Below are positions 45,415 to 55,039 of a stretch of DNA of 64,000 nucleotides, piece after piece. The position numbers and the translations under genes are program-made. The notes beneath the pieces are model-generated. The model searched no databases and was not told the origin of the DNA. It worked only from the letters and a program-made list of their open reading frames with translations. The stretch is from Trichobilharzia regenti (lineage: Eukaryota; Platyhelminthes; Trematoda; Strigeidida; Schistosomatidae): NCBI GenBank assembly GCA_944472135.2, contig OX235264.1, positions 95,552,319 through 95,616,318 of the forward strand. Reading direction: 5' to 3'. How positions within the stretch are numbered: position 1 is the stretch's first letter; every line of letters starts with the position of its first letter.

Positions 45415-47345
45415 TTCCATGAATGTGAAATTCACATAACTTCACTATGGCCAACAGCCTTGCACTGATAGAACTTCATGGACTAAATAGTACTTTCATA
45501 ACATTGTTTAATTTGTGTTAAAACAAAATATTAATGGAAGTAATTCTATCAAAATACCTTTGTAGAATCTTTTAAACATTTTCCTTATTAAATTTACAGG
45601 ACTGTTGTGTTTTCCTTTGGCGATTACTGTAACTTTCAACCGAGTTTCTTCTACTATATCTGTAATTGATTAGTAAACATACTTATGAAATGCACAACAG
45701 GTTATCATAGATTGTTTTATTAAGTGATATCAATGCGTAATAGCGAATAGAGAAAACGAAGTCGTCAGTCAAAATACAAAGATAATCTAACTTAAACACT
45801 CACCAGCATTTGTAAAAACTCCTATTACTGTAAGATATTTGCACAGATTACAGTGTCTTTGCTGTGTGATAATCGAGGTGGAAGTGTCATTACAACTGGT
45901 TCAGTGAAAATAACGTTTATCAGGAGGCAGTTTTAGTTTCTAGATTACATAAAACACTCTGCTTTGCACTGCAATAGTGAATCCACACTGACAAATGGAC
46001 ACAAATATTGATAATCATTTGAAGACCATGACATTCAATGGGTCAAGAAGCGATTAGATACGTGCCTCAGAGTAGAAACTGATCGCTGTAATACCGAGAA
46101 TCTCCCCTTACCTTTTATTATAAGTAATACGAAATAAGGAATGGTCTTTTGAGTACTCCTTATAAGTGTGCTTACCAGTGTTGATTTTGCTATTCTGCAT
46201 ATATTGTATTCTATTCTTTCATCCCTTCATATCAATCGGTCAACTGTGTTGATTATCTCACAAAATTCAGGCTATAGAGCATTTCAGAAAGAGCTTCTGC
46301 CAATCAATACCTCATCGGAAACGTCTGCTCTTAAAATATTCATCCCAATTCGCAACTGTACTTTACTTTACGCCTAGCTACTCAGATATTCATTTAAAAA
46401 TGGAGCATTCAGTTCATGTCGAATAAAACTGTTTCAATTTTGAACTTTGCAGGGATACTGAATATTTTCAATATAGATTTTATTAGAAATTGACGTCAGT
46501 TAGACATATATCCTAATTCGGAATTGTCTACGGCCGGTGAGATTCATGTGCAACCGAATTTCGACTCAGTAGCTTAATGCTAAACAGACTCGTCTTGGTA
46601 TCAAGTTATATCACGAAATGAAATTGATCGGAGAATCACTGTACACCATGGAGTAGTTGACAGCTGTCTCGTTTTAGTTTGGGACCACTCAATAGAATTC
46701 ACATATGACAACGTCGGCAAGCGAACCAAGGTCTTTTAGGTTTCGAAGCCAGCTAAATAGGACAGCAGGCAACAGTCTGTGAATTCCAACCTCTGACAAC
46801 ACGCGCTCCAGCGTTCTATCTCTGGTAGCATTGGCGGTGTGCACATCTATGCAGTCCTAAACTAAGAGGAAATAGCTATTCGGTAATTCTCAATTGTTTT
46901 TTTTTCTATGATTCCCGATCCGATGTTCATTCATGACAGAATCATTATTAGCATAAAAATATTCGCATAAAAATTCAAAGCATACCCAGAGGATATTTCA
47001 TAATAAAACTTGGATTCACAAATGCAAAACCGTAATACATACCATCATCGTAGTATTCATCATCATTAATAGTCTTGGTACAATTCACTTGGAATACAAA
47101 TGTCACCAACAGCAAAATCTAATAATTGCGATTAAACATAATATGTAAAAGAAATTTATTGAGTTGATTTTCTTACAGAAATTAAATTCATTTAGATAAA
47201 ATAATAATTTATAGAAATATTATAAATATTCATTTTAACTTTTTTTGTAAAATTAGTATTTTATATAGTATACTAATATAATTTCTTTATAGATCTTTGA
47301 TGACAGTTAAGCAATAAATGTCAACTTACTTACAAAAATTGTCAT
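44248..47345 (-). CDS. Small secreted protein gene, micro-exon-gene-like, split (three coding exons)
   Basis: Reconstructed by splice logic. Exon 1 is ATG ACA ATT TTT at 47345-47334, followed by donor GTAAGT. Exon 2 is 47118-47043 (76 nt) after acceptor ATTATTAG, with donor GTATGT. The terminal exon is 44345-44248 after acceptor AAAACAG, ending in TAG. Phases fit (0, then 1). The product has 61 residues: a signal peptide (MTIFILLLVTFVFQVNC) assembled across exons 1 and 2, an acidic stretch (TINDDEYYDD, then SSNDDDDIIEE), then a basic C-terminus (VVKISRKKGKN). The intron of about 2.7 kb holds PLE, RTE and Sm-alpha debris. Layout and size resemble schistosome micro-exon genes (MEGs), which encode secreted host-interaction proteins; I cannot name a family member. 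No long ORF marks this gene, and there is no transcript evidence here. Further micro-exons in the intron are possible. Confidence 0.5.
44640..44885 (+). mobile_element. RTE-like LINE fragment in the intron
   Basis: ORF 44643-44864 reads MSQNMKLTSENYQVGRKIKE, which follows SHKIEDLQGKSDKLVEEA of the RTE copies with heavy decay. It lies in the intron of the split gene on the opposite strand. Confidence 0.45.
44930..45020 (+). mobile_element. PLE-1 terminal motif
   Basis: gtgagcaataaattgtgctc followed by caaacaccactcatttaatg: the PLE-1 hairpin is kept, but box II and the GTC are mutated. Decayed terminal repeat, followed by an oppositely oriented PLE-1 remnant. Confidence 0.5.
45030..45350 (-). 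pseudogene. PLE-1 GIY-YIG fragment, decayed
   Basis: The plus strand retains phrases of the minus PLE-1 copies in order (gttatcaatctt, gattttgctagatg, ttgttttaataggctccaca, cctttaaccaaccgaattcg), matching 31.7-32.0 and 57.8-58.2 kb. No open frame. Confidence 0.5.
45367..45411. repeat. (TA)22 microsatellite
   Basis: An uninterrupted TA dinucleotide tract of about 45 bases, inside the long intron of the proposed split gene. Confidence 0.95.
45600..45659 (-). pseudogene. Decayed duplicate of the terminal exon
   Basis: After an acceptor (tcaattacag, ending 45660) the minus strand reads DIVEETRLKVTVIAKGKHNS in the phase expected after exon 2. The terminal exon reads DIIEETTGETVKVVKISRKK. The nucleotide match (gatatagtagaagaaac versus gacataattgaagaaac) shows common origin. 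It lacks the early stop and runs on for about 32 further codons. It could be an alternative terminal exon or a dead duplicate. Confidence 0.45.
46590..46805 (-). mobile_element. Sm-alpha-like repeat, minus member of a pair
   Basis: Minus copy: 3' body (atgaaattgatcggagaatc), gtagttgacagctgtctcgt (stem I and stem III with ACAGCTGT), tttagtttgggaccactcaa, then a decayed head. Box I is lost (CTATTGAGTGG). Confidence 0.6.
46840..46965 (+). mobile_element. Sm-alpha-like 3' fragment, plus member of a pair
   Basis: gcagtcctaaactaagagga aatagct (decayed stem II and box II), then ggtaattctcaattg and gatgttcattcatgacag, the 3' body. Same layout as 12.0 and 37.9 kb. Confidence 0.55.
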
Positions 47346-47383
47346 TGTCAAAATGAATTTTTCTCAATGTTCAATACGTAAGT

Positions 47384-47400
47384 TTTAATATATGAGAATG
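47384..47400 (-). promoter_or_regulatory. TATA-like element upstream of the split gene
   Basis: The minus strand reads catatattaaaactt about 45 bases upstream of the proposed ATG. In AT-rich DNA such strings are frequent, so support is weak. Confidence 0.2.
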
Positions 47401-47594
47401 TTAAATACGTATTGATAATATGTACTACTATTACCACTACAATTACTACGTCTTTCATGTTAGGAAGAGGAATGAAAGTTAGTCAAGGTTATTGTGTCTT
47501 TTTTAAAAAGAACTAATTTTATGCATGAATGCTCTTTTAAATGCATGTAAAACTTCATTTACCAATTAAAACTACATGAGAATTATTATTATTT

Positions 47595-47828
47595 ATTTTA
47601 CTCCTTTACGTTTCCAGTGGAACATAAGGCTTCTAGCTACAAGCTTCAAGTTTGGGTGGCAGTGGTATTTATTTTTACGGAATAGGGTTGCTAGCCTCAT
47701 CTTCAACCTTAGTTCTTTACCAGTCTTATACCTGGGTCAGTGAGGTAAAGGAGTGAGTCGGTCGGAGGTCAGACTCCGAACCACGTAAGTGGTTGGCGAG
47801 CATTCTGCCACTGTGTCACCAATGCACT
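47595..47828 (-). mobile_element. SINE-A copy
   Basis: Minus copy: RTE-like end (plus ccagtggaacataaggcttc), body gttgctagcctcatcttcaa, head ctgccactgtgtcaccaatg. Box B is damaged (gtcagactccg). Confidence 0.8.
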
Positions 47829-47964
47829 TGAGAATTATTGGTAATAATCATTGTTTATGGATTTCATCACCACTCACATCAACCAATCAGGTAAAAGTGA
47901 TCCCAAACACTGGACCATCTTTTCGCAGCTCAGTGAGTGAAATCAGTTCAAACACTGAAATTCT

Positions 47965-48112
47965 AGTGGTAATAATAATAAAGCTTTATTTCGGACAACA
48001 TGTAAAAACAGAGTACAGAAATTTTCAGTGTATTTAGTTCCGAAATATTTCCTCTTTTTACAGGATTTACATGCAATAATCTGAAATATAACATGTGAAG
48101 TAGTGTTCTTGT
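47965..48112 (-). mobile_element. CR1-like LINE 3' tail
   Basis: The plus strand begins gtaataataataaagcttta and continues aattttcagtgtatttagtt and acaggatttacatgcaataa, matching 25005-25150. It abuts a SINE-B head. Confidence 0.6.
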
Positions 48113-48297
48113 AAGTTGCATCGGTGGCACAGCGATTAGGACTCTGGCCATGCACATAGTCGGGGGTTCGATCACCCTCCGACGCACACCTGATATTAAT
48201 GGTCAGCCTGCTAACTTCGGGCTACCGTTATCACATGCTGAAAATTCCATTTTTGTGCCAACATTACTGTGTGGAATCAAGCTCTAATCCAAAAGTT
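48113..48297 (+). mobile_element. SINE-B copy (plus orientation)
   Basis: Head tgcatcggtggcacagcgat, box B gggttcgatcacc, body cgggctaccgttatcacatg, tail ctgaaaattccatttttgtg and tgtggaatcaagct. The only plus-strand SINE-B in the window. Confidence 0.85.
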
Positions 48298-48299
48298 AA

Positions 48300-48630
48300 A
48301 TAGAGAACCAGTTTTAATCCCTGATTGAATAAACAATTATTCATCACATTACTTTTTTTATGCAAACATCCTGTCTATTTTGTTATTCCTATATTTCTAA
48401 CCCCTAATTGCATAATGTCAATCTTCTAGGTAATTACAATACTACTTTGTTTGTTTTATCCATTCCCCTGTTTATTATGGCATTCTAATTCCTAATTTTA
48501 ATTTTTATTAATTTGACCCTTAACCGGAAATTGTTCTGGAACTTTCCCATCCATTTGATATGAATACACGTATGTACAGCCTAGATGATAACTTCGTCGA
48601 AAAGAAAATTTTCTTCGCTGCAATTGTCAT
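48300..48630 (+). mobile_element. PLE-2 3' UTR with terminal motif
   Basis: A CT-rich 3' UTR ends in the clearest terminal motif: gtacagc at about 48578, GATGA/TCGTC hairpin, GAAAAGAAAATTTTCTTC (palindromic arm), then GCTG at about 48617 pairing with CAGC. The coding part of the PLE is absent. Confidence 0.6.
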
Positions 48631-50360
48631 CTTAGAACCAATTCTATAAAATATTTTTTTCATTTCTTAAAAGGTTGCACAGCGCTTGGTGCGAAGCTAA
48701 TTAAATATGCGCGCGAGTTCACTCAGTGATCATTTGATGTAGTCACATGGATTTAAACCATGAGAAATGCAGTAGCATTTGAACATTTTGATGGCTGGAA
48801 ATTCTGATACCTCAGTGATTTAGGCAGGCCTCCATTTCCGGCTAGATATTTTGACAAATATGCAATAAGCAGAATGATATCTGTTAACTTACAAAAGCAA
48901 GTTAGTTTGAGTGGCAATGTAATGAGTAGGGAATCCCATCTTGCCAGGTTCTCTTCATTTTTGAAGTTACTTGTGTTATAAAGGTAATCAGCTATTACGG
49001 TATGAATATTTCACCTTTTGTTGCAGGATTTTCAAATGATGAACATTACTAACTATTAGACGTTGATTTCATGAACTTTTGATTTAACCGGCAGTATTTA
49101 TCAGAATATTTTTATACTTCATGGCTCCATATAACTGACGAAATTCTTTTTTGCTCGTAAGGATTTTATAGTGTATATTTTTATACTACTTACTGATTAC
49201 TTAAATCGCAAAAACAAATTACCAATGAAATTTTGCATCGCGTATATCACAGTTTATCATGATATGGTAACTCAAACTGAAAAATTGTACAAGACAAAGA
49301 TGTAGTTATATCAACCAAATTTTGTTCTAAGGGATTACAAACTGGAATAACTTGAATACTGAAGCGAACCTACATTTGCATCGACTGCTGAGAGATTCAC
49401 TTCGTTACCATTCACAAAACCAATCTCCATACGTCCATATAGTTTCACTATTGTATATATAAGTAGAGAAGAATTAAAAATAGCTACTTTTTGTTTGAAC
49501 AGGTCCGATTATTGGTACATATTATCGTAGAAAAATGCTGAGGTCGTTGTCTTTTATAATTTTGGAACCCATACTTGCTTCTACTTTTATGCATCGCTTT
49601 TAGTTCATTGAGAAAAACTCTGTCTAATAGGTTACATACTAATCACTGATGTAGGTATCCGGGAACGACTCACGCAATTCAGCTCAACGCTGGTCAGCTT
49701 GTGTCCAGATGACCCTCTTGCGATTGCTAAATAAAAAGAATGAAACATGAAGCGCATACCACCTCGATATTTTCTTTGCTTATTTGAAGTTATTTATGCT
49801 ATCGAGAAAATCACATATTATGACATGAATATGATGTCTACATAACGAACACTATCTGGCATGATTATCATGAGATCAGCACGAGTGAGTCACTAACTCA
49901 TTTCCTGAACATTTGTTGAACCTAAGTCTTGTTGCCCAACCACAGTCCCCTTTTAAAACTGTCCATACAGTGAGGCCAAACGACGCTTGTACGTGATGGT
50001 GACTCGATAGATTCGTCATTATATTCTCGATATATATTCAGTTTTTTATTTACCATGGCTTTAAAATCCTTCTTACTAATTTGTTTTTTATTTTAGTGGG
50101 TGCTTTACTATTGTCACTTTGGCATGCTCAGATCATCAATTTTTCCAGGGCTTTTCCCATCTTCTTCACACTTGTCAAGTAAACACTCAGCTACCTTACC
50201 TTACCCATTTTCACGTCATCAAATGTCAAGCTTTTAACGATACTGTTCCACTTATTATAATATAATTACTTTCTACAATTAGAAACCACTTTTGTGTCAT
50301 TGTCTTAATTACATCACACCCTAAATTTACCGAACAGCATACGACTATGTATTTTTTTCT
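48631..50360. other. No recognisable feature
   Basis: AT-rich spacer of 1.7 kb. No supported ORF or repeat was recognised. Confidence 0.4.
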
Positions 50361-50361
50361 A

Positions 50362-50540
50362 TTATAGATTGATTCCACACTGTATTTTTGGTACAAGTAT
50401 GGAGTTTTCAGCATGTGATATCGGTAGCCCAAATTTTGCAGGCCCACCATAGATATCAGATGTGTGTCAGCAGGGGATCGAACATCGGACCATGTGCATG
50501 GTCGGCTAGAGTCCTAACCACTGTGCCACTGACGCACAAA
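50362..50540 (-). mobile_element. SINE-B copy
   Basis: Minus copy with head (plus ccactgtgccactgacgcac), box B gatcgaacatcgg (mutated) and the full tail (gattgattccacactgtatt, caagtatggagttttcagca). Confidence 0.85.
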
Positions 50541-51160
50541 GTAAGTATTAATACAGTTGTGCAGCTTTGGGAAATGACTTCGTCAATGAGGAAAATTGTA
50601 TTCAGTGAAATGTTTTTATCTTGATGAATTAATGAGTATTCTACATAATTACTGTTATTGTAATCAAATGTAATGTCTTTTAACAATTGTTAATGGGAAT
50701 ATTTCCTCAGAAGCGTACACAGAAATTACTGATCATTTACTCATGAGAAATACCTGCTTGTCATGCATTTCTGAACCATTTGTAGTGCATGTGAATTAGC
50801 GGTATGCTCGTTTGTCAATCTTGTGTTGAAGTATTTATAGCTATGCGAAATTATTTTTTCATAAATGATATCATTCTCTAAGTGGTAGCTAACAATGGAA
50901 TTCAGAAATGGCGTTTGCAACTCGTCAGGTAACTACACCTGTGTCTCAGTGAATGGCAGGTAAAACAAACGATTCGCTGGCTGTAATTTGGTTTTGTGAA
51001 TTTTCAATGATACATTTATGGAGGGGCTTGAAAAATCTCTTGAATACTCTCCATACCAGTCCAAATTATCTAAAATTTTATGCGCTTAAAGGTCAACTAA
51101 TACATACCAGGATTTATGAATCGCCACTACCTTCCAAAAGCTGGCAATTAACATAGTAAA
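50541..51160. other. Unassigned spacer
   Basis: AT-rich. The ORF 50953-51156 has no recognised motif. Confidence 0.35.
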
Positions 51161-51164
51161 AATA

Positions 51165-51808
51165 TTCATTCAGATATCTATAAAACACAAAATAATCGAG
51201 CGAAGAATATTCTTTTCGATAAATTCCTCTTCTGGCTCTACAATTATATACATGTTTATATACACAGAATATTCAAGGTTGGTGGTTAATAACAATATTA
51301 GTGTTTTTTAAATAATATCGATTTGTAAAGCAAGATCAATGCAATTATAGTTCACTAAAAATACTTAAATTATAATAGTAATAAAGATATAATAGCGAGT
51401 AGAATATCAACTAAAATTAGGAAATTTCCACAAAAATTGAGAATCATTCAAACCTAGATGGCAAATGTAAGGACAGCGTCTGAACTAACTTCTTTTGGAC
51501 GCACAAATTAGGCTTTTTAGTGTGGATCCCAACAGCCTCAGCAATATTTAGTAATCGAACTCTTAAGGCGAAGTTGAGATTTGTTGGTATCCGGTAAATA
51601 ACTCTAAAAGCTTGGTTAACATCAATCTTATGCTCTGTATCCACCAGATGAGCCAGAATAGCGCTACGAATAGATTTTGTTTGGCCTTTGCTTAACCTTG
51701 AATATTCTGTGTGTATAAACATGTATATAATTGTAGAGCCAGAAGAGGAATTTATCGAAAAGAATATTCTTTGCTCGATTATTTTGTGTTTTATAATTAA
51801 CATAGTGT
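51165..51808 (-). mobile_element. PLE-2 fragment flanked by inverted terminal repeats
   Basis: The centre (minus, 51430-51700) encodes KGQTKSIRSAILAHLVDTEH and LLNIAEAVGIHTKKPNLCVQ, the C-terminal half of the PLE GIY-YIG domain. About 110 bases at 51165-51277 are repeated in inverted orientation at 51692-51806 (gtagagccagaagaggaatt, tatcgaaaagaatattcttt). Each flank carries a terminal motif with GAGC/GCTC stem and AAGAATATTCTT palindrome. Confidence 0.75.
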
Positions 51809-52261
51809 TTAGAAAGATAATGAATGTTCAGCAGTTAAAGCATCTAGTTCAAATAACGTAGCAAAATGAATTTTATCTGGCTGAGCGAAATCAGCCGGAT
51901 AGATATCATATAATCTGATGACTGTCCAAATGAAGTCAATGTTGAGCATAGGCTGAACAACAAACTGTAAGTTACTAAAGAAATGAATGGAAAGAGGATT
52001 ATAGATCTTACCGTGACACCCACTTGGAATCAAGTCATTCATTCGCTCTTGCCCGTTCTCACACGCAGAAAAGAGGGTGAAGACAACATATCTGATTATC
52101 ATAACAGTACTGGTTTCAACGGAACCCAGGGTCATATGCAAACTTCTGTGGAAAGAGAAGTGGCGGCATTTGATAAGTTAAAAGTGGATTTCTGTCAATA
52201 CATCCTAGATAACTTATGCAAGGAGGCTAATCTCACAGGGCTTCACAATGATGTGAAGTGA
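51809..52261. CDS. Hypothetical overlapping ORFs on both strands
   Basis: A 110-codon minus ORF (51809-52141) and a 92-codon plus ORF (51983-52261) overlap. I recognise neither. The plus ORF has balanced, hydrophilic composition (EREVAAFDKLKVDFCQYILD) more like a real exon than most ORFs here. No flanking splice sites were convincing. They may be part of an unknown element. Confidence 0.2.
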
Positions 52262-52848
52262 AAAATGCTTAGACGTACTTTGAAATAAAGTCTTCGAAAC
52301 CATTGCAAACAGTGACCAGTGGGGAAACAGGAGGAAATCTGAAGGGTGCCAGAAATATGTTTTACACATCAGCTATTAGGAAAACTGATCCTAAATACTA
52401 TGACAACTAGAAATATTTCTGAAAAAGGGTAAATTTTCAACAATATCTAAGATTTGGTGTCTGAAGCTACGAGAATAACATTTTGAGGAGTATTTCATCT
52501 AGGCATGTAACTGCAATACATTTCTCTGTGAATCTAATTCAAGTTTGGTGAAATAAAGATACTGATCTTTCATCTTTTATGTAGGTCAAAGGAGCTGTTT
52601 TTGATTTAAAACTAGACAAGAAAACAGGATCTGTTAGAATCACTGAAGAGATTTTCAAGGATTTCAAGCATTACTGACCGAGTTAACGCTGGTATCAGTT
52701 AGCGTACAGGAATGCACGATAGACTTATCAAACCAGTCTAGATAGCTGATGGTTACAGTGATTAGAAAGGGGAAATCAGTCTTCTTGTCTTGATTATAGG
52801 GTTATAAGATAGACTGATTTGGAAAATAAGCACTTTCCTCTATTGTCG
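52262..52848. other. Unassigned spacer
   Basis: No recognisable gene or repeat. Confidence 0.4.
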
Positions 52849-52849
52849 T

Positions 52850-53087
52850 GATTTTTTTATCCTTTACGCTCCCCAATGGAACATAGGGCTTCAAGCTAAT
52901 GGCTTGAGGTTTCTGTAGCAGTGTTTATTTTACAGGATCGGGTTGCTAGCCTCATGCCCAACCTTTCCTCTTTACCAGCATTATTTCTGGCTTAGCGAGG
53001 TAAAGGAGTGTGTTTGTGGCCGCAGATCGAACCCCGGACCATGTGCATGGTTGGCGAGCGTCCTAACCGCTATCCCACAGACGCACT
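52850..53087 (-). mobile_element. SINE-A copy joined to a 5S-like sequence
   Basis: Minus copy, full length: RTE-like end (plus aatggaacatagggcttcaa), body gttgctagcctcatgcccaa, ctttaccagc, box B agatcgaaccccgg and head ctaaccgctatcccacagac. Its head begins directly at the 3' end of a 5S rRNA-like sequence on the same strand. Confidence 0.85.
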
Positions 53088-53089
53088 AC

Positions 53090-53213
53090 AAGCCGGCAAC
53101 ACCCGGTATTTCCAGCCGGTCACCCATGCAAGTACTAACCTGGCCCAACGTTGCTTAACTTCGGTGATCGGATGAGAACCGCTGCTTTCAACGTGGTATG
53201 GTCGCCGACTGGC
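53090..53213 (-). rRNA. 5S rRNA-like sequence (probable pseudogene or 5S-derived SINE head)
   Basis: On the minus strand the full 5S layout is visible: gcgaccataccacgttgaa at the 5' end, ccgatcaccgaagttaagca, the internal control region aagcaacgttgggccaggtt and agtacttgcatgggtgaccg, and a 3' end ataccgggtgttgccggctt. About 120 nt. Several positions differ from usual metazoan 5S (gggccagg for gggcccgg, cttgcatggg for cttggatggg), so a functional gene is doubtful. It is a single copy here rather than a tandem array. Confidence 0.8.
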
Positions 53214-55030
53214 ATCAGGAGCAGTCATGATGACTGTGTTTAATTCAGCCCCCGCATCCAGGAATAGTGTTGCAATGTTTTACTTTGAATGAAGCTCGAA
53301 GAAAGTGTATTATTCGAATAAAAACAATTTATTTGAAATGACACAGAAACTGGTGAGCTTATCGTGACTTTCGGTGTGGGTTGAAGACCACCAGTTGCGT
53401 TCATCAGTAGTGTCTAATTTTATGCCCACTACTTGACTGCGAGTATGAGTCTGGTAGATAAGAAAGTTGCAAGAATTCATTTGCAACCAGGAGTAAATCC
53501 TATTGGTTGCGAATACTTCTGCAGTTAGACTCTAAAGAAAGCCTAGTCATAATAATCTTGAACTAAAATCATAATTTAAGTACTAACGACCCAGTCGCCG
53601 ATAAAGTCACGGCATACATACAGTATGACCTTCAGTCGTATACCAGTTTGCGACATCTGCGTGCAAGCGTGACATTAGGCAGTTGTAATTAACAACAGTT
53701 CACACTCAGCGATAATTTATGACCATGAGACTTAGTTGCTATAGAAATAACGAAATTAGAGGTTTGATTTTATATTTCTACTTTCGGTTAATGAGGTTAG
53801 TTAAGTAAATCTTAAAGATAGTGACGAAATTAGAGTTAGATTATCAGATAAGAAGAGAAAGTCATTGGACCTTGAGGGGTGTAGGACATTCGCTGATCAC
53901 GCTAAACCAATGCCTTAAACACCAATGCTACCTAAAGTCAGGTTAAGTTGAAAAAGTTTAATAGATGAAGTCAGTGACGCGTGGAACGAGCTAGATGGTG
54001 TAAACTTTCTGGTTGAGTTCCTCATTATGTTAAAAACCAATTTTTCTCTACTCATACTGATTTGGTTCAAATCCACTTACAGTGATGTAGATTTGATTAC
54101 ACTACACCATCTAACATCCTAAAAATGGCCACTAAACTTCAGTGAATTATCATCCTGTATTACAACTTTATCCTGTATAGCCTCATCGTATTTCTTTCCC
54201 TTGCTTCATATATGTTTCCCCAAAGCATGATAGCTTGAAATGAGGCACCATTCCGATGCATCATTCGACTGGTTCATCTGTTTTAACAATCGGCCTATTA
54301 ATTCGTGAAATAATTAATCAGACACAAATGATACATACCATTTCAAAGGCGATGAGGAAATGATTACTCTATAATTCACTCCCCGGCTAAAACGAATTAC
54401 AATCTACTTTAGCCTGGGATTAATCAACTCCTATAACCTAACCATATGTAAATCAATTCATTCTTTTGTTACTGCTTTGCTTAGGAATAACGAAGTGTCT
54501 TGGTTCGTGATTGCGAAAAAATTCAGTATCTGAATACTAATATAACAAAATTAGTGAATTACAGACCTTAAATTATTGCTAAATTTACACTGCAAATAAT
54601 GTATATATTAGCAGTAATATCACGAGAAATGCTGATGAGTTTTACCTCAAAGAGAACAGAGTGATTAGTTCAAACCTTAAAGGTTGCCTGATACCAAAGA
54701 AGTGGACAGATAATCAGAGTTTAAATAATAAATATCATAAGAGTATGAAGGAAATGGGAAGTAAGAAAGGGTTGGAGGGTTTTGATTAGAATTCACCTAG
54801 GCCAAGGGAGAGGCAAAGGTACAAAAACTTCAGTTGTGTGTAAAAAGGTGGTTAGAATGCCGTTCAAAAGGCTCAATGGAATACATTAGATAACTTTGAA
54901 GGCACTGCTTTTTGTCCACCTGGTGACCGCTATCAATCGAATGAATCAATACAGAACTTCTTATTGATTTTATTTGGCCTTTTCTGTCCAGTTATTCACC
55001 CTATATAGCTTTTTCCACAGGAGCTCACTA
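53214..55030. other. Unassigned spacer
   Basis: AT-rich, without supported ORFs. 53340-53590 is somewhat GC-richer, with the words ctggtgagcttatcgtgact and gaagaccaccagttgcgttc, possibly from an LTR or other element. A box B-like tggttcaaatcca lies at about 54062. None is strong enough to name. Confidence 0.35.
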
Positions 55031-55039
55031 CATAATGCA

